Source: Seminavis robusta
Lineage: Eukaryota > Bacillariophyta > Bacillariophyceae > Naviculales > Naviculaceae
Length of the DNA stretch: 32,885 nucleotides
Direction: 5' to 3'
Assembly (NCBI GenBank): GCA_903772945.1
Contig: CAICTM010001259.1
Span: forward strand, 1 to 32,885
This document shows positions 1 to 7,559 of this stretch, piece after piece (the stretch's first letter is position 1; each line of letters begins with the position of its first letter). Made by a program: the position numbers and the translations under genes. The notes beneath the pieces were generated by a model. It had not been told where the DNA came from, made no database searches, and saw only the letters and a program-made list of their open reading frames with translations.

Positions 1-203
1 CCCATATTGACATGATCTTGCTATAGTCTAGTAGCTCCACTTGACCTAAAAGTGGAATCCCTTTTGCTGCATGCACTCGAAACCCACTCGAACCATCAGA
101 TCAGATCTCACAATTTTGAAGTCTGCATGAACATTCTGAGTGCTCTACTAGGCTAGTATCCACCCTCCCACGGCAATCCCTTTTTCTCAAAACACTGATC
201 ACC

Positions 204-956
204 ATGACATCTCTTCATCAGCAGAAAGACACCACCGCCATCTTCTACGAGGCAGCCAGATGCAACACTTACGGCGTTCACTTCCTGAGTTGCAACAACC
301 GAGAACGAGCGCATCACAACTTCAAACTAGCGTTCCGCATGCTTTCCCAGCTCATGCACGACTTTGAGAGGCAAGGACCTGGTAGCCGCGAGTCCTCCTC
401 AGAGCTTGCACGCCCACTCGCCCTCACCGCCAAGGCAGTGCCATGTTCCGAACAGGACAGCAAGACAAGGTGCTTCTTCCGGTACAACCATGGCCTCATC
501 TTTGCTCCTCCCTCCACCCGTCCTACTCACCAGCATGTGGCCTTGGCGGTCTCCGCAGCCATCTTCAATACCGCTCTGACGTACCATCAGCTACCCGGCT
601 CTCACCACTTGGAGAATGCCTTTTCTCTGTACCACAACATCTTGGAGATTATCCAAGAAGTTGGAGGGACCATGCGTCAGGGACCTGCGGAAGACCACGA
701 GACCATGCAGATCCTGAGGGCCTTGGTGCTCAACAACATTACCCATATCTTGGTTACACGCCATCAAGTGGACAAGGCTCTGCGGGGCTTGGAACATTTG
801 AGCCTGCTCTCCCCCTTCCTCCGAAAGCTCCAACAGGAACAGGAGCTAAACTCTGCAAGGACGCCCTACATGATGATGCTAGGTGACCAAATCATGGCAG
901 AGTTGCGCCTGAACCTGGTCGTCTCGGGGATTCCCACCACAGCCGTGGCAGCATAG
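204..956 (+). CDS. TPR-like hypothetical protein, paralogue A
   Basis: A 250-residue protein of unknown function. The ATG sits in a good context (accATGaca) and the frame is uninterrupted, so I see a single-exon gene. Helical, Ala/Leu-rich segments run throughout: YGVHFLSCNNRERAHHNFKLAF near residue 23 has the TPR-like pattern G-V-x-L-x-x-x-N-x-x-x-A, and later NAFSLYHNILEII and LNNITHILVTRHQVDKALRGLEHL repeat the style. The gene at 28909-29634 shares this order of blocks (GVH-L, AFSLY, NN, AL--LE-L, and a C-terminal LN-VV-GI), so the two are diverged paralogues. By recall, diatoms carry large families with this N-terminal block. A scaffold or protein-binding role is only inference. No signal peptide or membrane segment is visible. 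Confidence 0.8.
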   Translation: MTSLHQQKDTTAIFYEAARCNTYGVHFLSCNNRERAHHNFKLAFRMLSQLMHDFERQGPGSRESSSELARPLALTAKAVPCSEQDSKTRCFFRYNHGLIFAPPSTRPTHQHVALAVSAAIFNTALTYHQLPGSHHLENAFSLYHNILEIIQEVGGTMRQGPAEDHETMQILRALVLNNITHILVTRHQVDKALRGLEHLSLLSPFLRKLQQEQELNSARTPYMMMLGDQIMAELRLNLVVSGIPTTAVAA

Positions 957-1833
957 AAAGAGACTTGCATTCACCATTACATCTAGATACCTTACAATGT
1001 TAATTCATAGCAACCTCCATACCGGTATTTCATCTGATAAAGATTGCTTGTCTACCGGTAGCTAGTGGCTAGCTAGAAGTTCCCTGTATCTACCAACGCA
1101 ACTACAGGCACCGGTAGCGCTAGTAGCTGGCTAGGAACTTCGAGCATGCAGCTTCGAACCAGTCCAGCGTACAGCGCACAGCCGTATTTCGAAAACAAGG
1201 AGAGGCATCTACCTGGCCTTCCTTGCTTTTAAAAAAAGCATCATGTCTGGTTGTTGACCAATACTAGCTAGAGTACTCCCTATTAAAAAATAACTATTGG
1301 CAATCGTCCAAGACATCTACGGCATCGGCAGGTGCGGAGCCACAAAGCACAAAGCAATACGCTGCACACGCAGCTTTTCAGGGCAACCCAGAGCAAGATG
1401 AAAAAGCGTGCAATGATAAAAGCACCATATATCACTGGTTGAGCGGAGCCAACATCTATAATAGCTTGGGGGCTTCATCGGCTGCAACCACTTCGCCGAA
1501 ACTTGCTCATCAATGGTCAAGGATCAAGGATCAACAAGGATGGAGCAGAACGAGCTGTAGAATAGTACAGGTCAGCAGTAGTTCACCAGTCAGTTTGGCA
1601 TATCGTAATAAATTACTGAGTAAGCTTGAATGAGAAATAAATAAATGAGAATCGAATCAATGCAGTTTTACAGCGTTGCTCCATGCATGATCCATAAAGC
1701 TTCCATAACACATTTTTTACAGAAAGACAGAAAGCGACGTACTTTAGATCAGACGTACCGTACTCCTCTAGAGTACTTGATGAATCTTTGGTGACTAGAT
1801 CTACTCGGATCGGAGTGGTAAATGTGTAATGTC

Positions 1834-1849
1834 ATGTTCCGAGTGTCCG
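1834..1849 (+). repeat. 16-bp direct repeat, copy 1
   Basis: ATGTTCCGAGTGTCCG is found again at 2589-2604, 755 bases downstream. Each copy is followed within a few bases by ATGCA and then by a TTCCTTC run, suggesting a longer, decayed duplication. Confidence 0.7.
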
Positions 1850-2588
1850 CATGCATCAAATAAGGAGTTCTTTCCTTCTCTTTGGCGATGCTCCTGCATG
1901 CATGCACCTCTTGTGCGATGGTTCCAGGTACGAACCGGTAAAAAGTAGCCGGTGGCTGGTGCAGTCGGTCCGTCCCAGATACACGCATTTACACTTTCCC
2001 GGATCGCGTTCAAAGCAAAGCCTTCTGATGCAGTATTAATAAGCCACATTGCGTTTCCCTTCGTCGTTCGCTGTATCGCAGGCTTCGCAGCAGCTATTGC
2101 CGCAGAACTTGAACCCAAATCTATGGCTCTCCTGCAACAAACGCTCTTTCAGTTTTTCTCAGTAGCACGCAACACGCAGCACATTGCAGAGCTACATACA
2201 TTATTGCGGTCACATAGCTAGTCCCCATGTTACAGGTCATACCAGGTCATCAGTAGCTACCGGTAGAAGTTCCTAATACATGCATGTAGAATAGTACCTG
2301 AGTACAGTGTAGTCAGTTCTACTGCACTAGTTAGCTAGAGTCGAGTCAGCTCTGGTGCTTTCCGTTACCAGGTCAGGACCTGTTACAGTAGTCAATATAC
2401 TAGCTAGCTAGTAGTAGCGGAACTCCACATTTCCCGTTGCCCGTCGCTGGCCAATAGTCATCATTTTGTAATAAATGAATATGATGTTGTCCGAACCCCT
2501 CTTTACTGGATGTCGGTCCTCCTATGTCCTACGGTACTGGTTCATGTTCACATTACTAGCTACAAGTAGCAGGAAGCAAGCAAAAGTA

Positions 2589-2604
2589 ATGTTCCGAGTG
2601 TCCG
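2589..2604 (+). repeat. 16-bp direct repeat, copy 2
   Basis: Perfect second copy of the word at 1834-1849. A CGCG-TCAAA-CAA--CTT stretch also recurs at matching distances (near 2006 and 2715), supporting a decayed tandem duplication of this spacer. Confidence 0.65.
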
Positions 2605-2905
2605 ATGCAAGATTTCCTTCCTGCTTGTTCACGGCATCGATTTATGATACCGAATGATACCGTATGCATACACTTCTTGAAGCCTGTGCTATTCTTGTAC
2701 CGGTACTGAATCGAATCGCGATCAAAACAAGCTTGGTGTTCGTGGAGTGACTGACTCTGACTCGACTCAATTCATCGAGTCATCAGCCATTTCCCTTTGT
2801 TAGTTCATGCCAGACGTATATCACTGGAGCCGAAGATCGAACCGCTGGCATCGCCCGGTACAGCGCAAGAGTACAAATCGAAATTGAGTTGAATGATTGA
2901 GTACC

Positions 2906-5900
2906 ATGCCTCGAAATACCCTCAACCTCGTTCTAGGGCATTGCTCTCATTGGACGCTGAACGAGGCGATCCGGGAAGTTGTGCAAAATGCGGTGGATGG
3001 CGCCGTGGAGTGGATGCACAGTGGTGCAGGTGGCTGTGATGGCAAAGGCAAGTCGGATCTTCGACCTGCTGGCCGTGGCTGGTACATCACTAGCTCTAAG
3101 CCTCCGAAAAAGTTTTCTGATGCTGGTTTTATTCATGGAGGGAAAGCAGAAATGATCTTGACGGTTTTCGGTGAAAAGGAGAAATCTGCCGGTACCAAAT
3201 GGGTCAAACCAAAAACGATGAGGCAATGGCACAAAGACCAACAACAATCCTTGGCATACATCAGGCTGGAAGTTGCGAGTAAGCAAGTGATTGATTGGAC
3301 AGCATTCAAGGAAGAGGGGAGGCAGCCACCTGGGACTGTTCTGGTACGATGCGAAACAATCAACAGGTTGGTCCCATCGTTTCGGATGGTCTACTTGGTA
3401 CGAATCGGCAAAACTTTCAAGAAGAGTGTCAGTGACCAAGCAGGGCAATTTGGTGAGGGCTTCAAAGTAGGAGCGTTGGTCGCTGTTCGGAATGATTTTA
3501 CGCTTGTTGTTGAGGCCGGACAATCTACTAGGAAAGTGGCCGGACAATCTACTAGGAAAGGGCCCCCCAAGACATGTAGGAGGGAGTTCTTGATTAACAA
3601 GGGTGTTCTGTGCTATTCGAAACAGGAATCTCGTCTGAGCAAGGAAGCAAAGGAGAATCCAAACCTCATCTTTGTCAAGTTGCACCTCAAGCAACCACCA
3701 CAAAATGATGTTCCCAACAACTATCACCATTTCAATCCATCGTTCTTTAGGCTGCTCTCGCCTGGTGTGCCGCATTGCAGCGAAGGGGCGGTAATGAAAA
3801 GACCACTCGACAAAGGAAGCATCTACTGCATGGGGATATTTGTCGCTAAGCGGAAGAATCTTCTCCTGGGGTATGACGTCCCCGACAAGAAATTTATCAC
3901 AGGACGGGATCGAAATGCATCCAGCATTCACACAGAGGCTCTACAAGATTGCATCAGACCCATGATAGAACGAGCCTGTGAGGAGGACGGGGATTTCATG
4001 GCTGATCTTGTGAGCAAGGTACTGGAAATAGAGGACGAAAGCACCCTCCGCCTGGTTGATGAAGTGAATGCGCTCTTGCAAAGCGAAGAACTTTGCGAGA
4101 AGTTTGCAAATTGCTTTAGAAAAGAGAAGGATGCCGATGCATTCCCCTGTCGGCGGTCTGAGGAGAAGTCCTTCAACAGAACATTTCGAAACCGACCTGC
4201 GATCATCCTACAGAATTCCGTTGTTGATATTCTACGAAAAGGTGGCTACCGAGATATCGAAGCGGAAATATCTTTCCTCTTCTCGGAGAAGAACAGAATT
4301 GGCATTGGGTCGGACGATGAGAAACTAATAGAGAGCTCCCTATTTCGCCTCAAGAACGCCAATGACGAATTCCAAATCCAGCGGGAGAGCATAGTGTGCA
4401 TCGATGGTCGTTTCATCAACAGCCAGGGAGAAGGTCTTAGCTGCAGGTCGAAGGGAGAAAAGTTCTACGTCAACAACTCGATGCTCTCGTTGTCAGACGA
4501 AGACGATCATCCCTTTCTTCGAGCATCGAACAAGCTCGGCTTCACGATTGCCTTGCAGGTTGGTGAGATCAAAGATTTTGCTTTCAAGTACAGCGAGATA
4601 AGCAACTCTGACAGACCTTGGTTTACTTTTGACCTGGAGGACCACGGTGGTCAACGGCGGATTTGTGTTTGCAACAATATGCTGGAGGAGACCCATAAAG
4701 TCCGTGCAACAACTGCCGGTGAGGATGAACCAATCGTTTTCCACCTAACTGGGCTGTATACACCTCTCCCTGCATTGCTTCGACCAGGTGTTGAATACTC
4801 CATCGAACCTGTGGACAGCGACTCCAACTTGGTGATGGATCCACTGACCCGAAAGTACTGCACTCTATCCCTGACAATACCGAAACCGGAAGCACGTAGC
4901 TCCGATGCATCAGATCAAGGAGTCAATGACGACTTGACTGTACTGCGAGGCAACAATGGTGTGGGAGAGGATGGTTCCGTCGACCGCGTTGTTGCGGGCA
5001 ACGACTTGTCTACATTCCCATCGGACTTATCAGGAGGGAACGCAGACGATTCCTCTGACACAGGCTCTTCCTCCTCTGCCGAAGAGGGAGAAGATTCCGA
5101 CATCGAAGACGATGTTACTATCGACGAGATTATGTCTGTGTTCGGCAACGAGGATGACTCTGACTACAGCGATTCTGAATCCGAATCAGACGATCAAGAC
5201 GACAATCGAGAACCGAAGCGGGCACGGAGGATCAAACCGTGTGACGAAACGAGTGCGATTTTTGGTTCGACCGAAATATCTGTAGGCGGAGTGTACAACA
5301 GAGGCGCGGACATTGTTAGGGTCGAGCAGTTCGTTGGAAATCGATTGCCCGTTCGCAGGGCCCGATGTCAGATTGTCTGCACAGTGTCAGTTGCACTGAG
5401 AAACAGCTTCAATAGAATTCAACTGGATTCCCTCAACCAACGCCTCGCAGCTGAGACTGTGTATGAAGAAGCCGAAAAAGGCGTGAAGTTTATGAAGACT
5501 CTCTATGAATACGATGGCGAAGAAGATTTTGAGGAGTTGCGTTCCCAAGCAACTTTTCAACTTACAAGGTCAACCGATCAAAAGAAAAGCAATTTTCTGG
5601 TTGAATTTAAGCGTTTGAAGCTTGATCCAACTGAGCCGTTTGTCCCCCGAGGCCGAGGTGGCAATCCACGAGAGCTAGTTCTATTTGCTGGAGTCGGAGG
5701 TAGCTCCACTGGAGACAAGAACGCGGGAATGGACGTTTCATGGCTAGTCGAAAAAGATCCACTTGCTGCTGCCTCCCTCCGAGAGAGCCACCCACAAGCG
5801 ATGATATTCCAAGAAGATGTCCGCAGTTTCCTTGGCAAGTGCAAAGCCAAAACACCAGGCTATCCAAAAGAGGAAGACGTGGAACACCTCCAAGGTTCTC

Positions 5901-6670
5901 CTCCCTGCACAGGATACTCCTCGGCGAATCGAGGCGGCCGTAATGACCACACAAACAATTTGCTCTCTTATGAGATTGTTCGGGCAGTCGAAATACTGTC
6001 ACCTCGGACAGGTGTGATGGAAAATGTGGCGGGAATTCTACGACCCAAGCACCTGAAACACAGCACCAAAATCTTGATAGAGTTGCTTCATCTTGGTTAT
6101 CAAGTGCGAATCGCCATTCACAATGCAACATATTTCGGAGACCCTCAGAACCGCAATCGCGTCATTTTCACGTTTGTTCGCCAAGATACGCCCCTTCCCA
6201 GTTTGCCTGAACCCATCTCTACCCCCAAGGTGCTGGGCGATGCCCTGCAGGGTCTTCCGGAGGATTGCGACATGATGGAGGGGTCGGGTCTCCATAGATT
6301 TGACAGCGGTGGACTCGCATTCAATCATGTGGCGTCAAAACCAACTCTAGAAAACACAATCTTGGATATGGATGAGCCCGTCAACACTATCACTACCAAG
6401 AGTTCGAGTGGCCTTGTCCACCCAACGCAACTGCATCGCACTCTTTCTATTCGAGAATTGGCAAGGCTCTTCTCCTATCCAGATAGCAAGCAGTTCTTTG
6501 GGTCGTTGACTGCCATGCGCAAACAGATTGGTAATTCAGTTCCAGTGAAGCTCGCGGAAGCTGTGACGCGTCCCATTGTTGCGATGTATCATGAGCTATC
6601 TCAGGAAAGACGTGTCGATAGCAACACCACTAGTGAAGATGACATGTCTTTACCAGGTGCTGATGAATAG
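2906..6670 (+). CDS. GHKL-type ATPase / DNA cytosine-5 methyltransferase fusion
   Basis: A 1,254-residue protein predicted to transfer methyl groups from S-adenosylmethionine to cytosine C5 in DNA, with an N-terminal ATPase-like module. The frame stays open upstream to a TTG, but the first ATG is at 2906 (accATGcct). The ATPase part shows an N-box-like EAIREVVQNAVDG (residues 19-31), GQFGEGFKVGAL (about 179-190) and a GRDRN block near 333, as in GHKL/MORC-like ATPases; I see no clear DxGxG box. An acidic Ser/Asp/Glu region (about 710-770) is followed by basic PKRARR. The methyltransferase has motif I (FAGVGGSSTG, about 927), motif IV (GSPPCTGYS, about 997, with Thr instead of the usual Gln after the catalytic Cys), motif VI (ENV, about 1038), motif VIII (QNRNR, about 1080) and motif X (IGNSVPVKLAEAV, about 1208). 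The target-recognition region is short. A nuclear location is inferred. The motifs look intact, so it may be active. Confidence 0.9.
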   Translation: MPRNTLNLVLGHCSHWTLNEAIREVVQNAVDGAVEWMHSGAGGCDGKGKSDLRPAGRGWYITSSKPPKKFSDAGFIHGGKAEMILTVFGEKEKSAGTKWVKPKTMRQWHKDQQQSLAYIRLEVASKQVIDWTAFKEEGRQPPGTVLVRCETINRLVPSFRMVYLVRIGKTFKKSVSDQAGQFGEGFKVGALVAVRNDFTLVVEAGQSTRKVAGQSTRKGPPKTCRREFLINKGVLCYSKQESRLSKEAKENPNLIFVKLHLKQPPQNDVPNNYHHFNPSFFRLLSPGVPHCSEGAVMKRPLDKGSIYCMGIFVAKRKNLLLGYDVPDKKFITGRDRNASSIHTEALQDCIRPMIERACEEDGDFMADLVSKVLEIEDESTLRLVDEVNALLQSEELCEKFANCFRKEKDADAFPCRRSEEKSFNRTFRNRPAIILQNSVVDILRKGGYRDIEAEISFLFSEKNRIGIGSDDEKLIESSLFRLKNANDEFQIQRESIVCIDGRFINSQGEGLSCRSKGEKFYVNNSMLSLSDEDDHPFLRASNKLGFTIALQVGEIKDFAFKYSEISNSDRPWFTFDLEDHGGQRRICVCNNMLEETHKVRATTAGEDEPIVFHLTGLYTPLPALLRPGVEYSIEPVDSDSNLVMDPLTRKYCTLSLTIPKPEARSSDASDQGVNDDLTVLRGNNGVGEDGSVDRVVAGNDLSTFPSDLSGGNADDSSDTGSSSSAEEGEDSDIEDDVTIDEIMSVFGNEDDSDYSDSESESDDQDDNREPKRARRIKPCDETSAIFGSTEISVGGVYNRGADIVRVEQFVGNRLPVRRARCQIVCTVSVALRNSFNRIQLDSLNQRLAAETVYEEAEKGVKFMKTLYEYDGEEDFEELRSQATFQLTRSTDQKKSNFLVEFKRLKLDPTEPFVPRGRGGNPRELVLFAGVGGSSTGDKNAGMDVSWLVEKDPLAAASLRESHPQAMIFQEDVRSFLGKCKAKTPGYPKEEDVEHLQGSPPCTGYSSANRGGRNDHTNNLLSYEIVRAVEILSPRTGVMENVAGILRPKHLKHSTKILIELLHLGYQVRIAIHNATYFGDPQNRNRVIFTFVRQDTPLPSLPEPISTPKVLGDALQGLPEDCDMMEGSGLHRFDSGGLAFNHVASKPTLENTILDMDEPVNTITTKSSSGLVHPTQLHRTLSIRELARLFSYPDSKQFFGSLTAMRKQIGNSVPVKLAEAVTRPIVAMYHELSQERRVDSNTTSEDDMSLPGADE
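3514..3560 (+). repeat. 24-bp in-frame tandem duplication within the ATPase-methyltransferase gene
   Basis: A 23-bp unit (GGCCGGACAATCTACTAGGA then AAG) is repeated exactly with a period of 24, from 3514 and from 3538. It encodes two copies of AGQSTRK just after the FGEGFK motif. Identity at every position points to a recent slippage duplication that keeps the frame. Confidence 0.9.
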
Positions 6671-7105
6671 CTCTGAGACTGTATCCGAAGGAGACATAAA
6701 GAGAGGAGGGCATTCCCGCAAAGGTTTGCAGTCTTCCCGATAGCTTTCTTTTTCTACAGTGAGTGGCTTTGCCAATCGATAGATCGCCGTCCGTATTGAG
6801 CTGAGCCGTGACAAGCGTTCCTGCGTTTTCAATCTAGCTTGCTTCCCTTCAAGATGTTGACATTCAAACCACAGTACTCTCTTCCTCGTGAAACTTTCAT
6901 GCTCTGAACATGGTTCCTATCGTCAAATGGCTTCTGAAGAACATTTGACTCCTCCATGTGCCATGTGGGTTTTGACCAGATCACCCGGGAACTGGAATCC
7001 AATACCGGTACCGTACGGTAGTATCAGCAATGCTGCACAGTAAATGAATGCCTGAACATCGTTCGTCGGAGATTAGGACAGCCACCTGTTGGTCGTCAAC
7101 GCATG

Positions 7106-7175
7106 GCAATCAATGGCAACTAGCTACCGGTAGCTAGACGTAACTCATCCAATCCATCTGCCGAGCAACTCGATA
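7106..7175 (+). repeat. Imperfect direct repeat flanking the LRR gene, left copy
   Basis: The first 21 bases match 10192-10212 exactly. After a small indel in the GCTAGC palindrome, similarity continues through AACTCATCCAATCC, TCTGC and CCGAGCA. The LRR gene at 7617-10025 lies between the two copies. Confidence 0.75.
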
Positions 7176-7266
7176 CGGTGCCGTGATTATAAACGAAGAG
7201 GCTACTATGTGTTAGAACCTAGATAGAGAGAGAAACTATAGTTTTGACTAGACTACATCATACTTT

Positions 7267-7390
7267 ACTCCAGGGATTTAAAAAAGAGAGGATCAATCGA
7301 GAAACAGTACGTATTTGCCTTGGATGTAGTCACAGCTTTCCTGTCTTGTGGTACTTGCATCGTTGATGTCACTCCAAAGATTTAAAAAAG
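7267..7390 (+). repeat. 20-bp direct repeat pair (GATTTAAAAAAG core)
   Basis: ACTCCAGGGATTTAAAAAAG at 7267-7286 recurs at 7371-7390 with two substitutions. A third, shorter TTTAAA follows at 7393. Function unknown. Confidence 0.65.
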
Positions 7391-7559
7391 GGTTTAAAGG
7401 TCGAGTCTCTCTAAGTCCTGCAGCATATACATGTATATGATTCACCGCAGACGTCGAGATCGCTTGACGCTCTGCCGACACTGCAGAACACTGATGCATG
7501 ATCCGCATTCAAAGCGATCGAGGGCACCGCCATGCATGCAGCAATCCTCCCATTATCTG

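Larger units (their letters stand above)
957..2905. other. Intergenic spacer with short palindromes and a diverged duplication
   Basis: About 1.9 kb without a convincing gene. The open frames here are 60-105 codons, overlap on opposite strands and show no recognisable motif. The DNA is rich in CTAG, GTAC and ACCGGT words (for example around 1030, 1055, 1115, 2255 and 2400-2412). A 16-bp perfect direct repeat, ATGTTCCGAGTGTCCG, occurs at 1834-1849 and 2589-2604, with weaker similarity after each copy. The last 100-200 bases should hold the promoter of the methyltransferase gene; I recognise no specific element. Confidence 0.6.

Noticed and set aside
1801..2221. Overlapping frames on both strands in the left spacer
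   Set aside because: Short, mutually overlapping, starting at GTG or TTG in part, and crossing the decayed duplication.
2933..3931. 332-codon minus-strand frame opposite the ATPase domain
   Set aside because: Long, but its product has no family features and the plus strand encodes clear ATPase motifs throughout.
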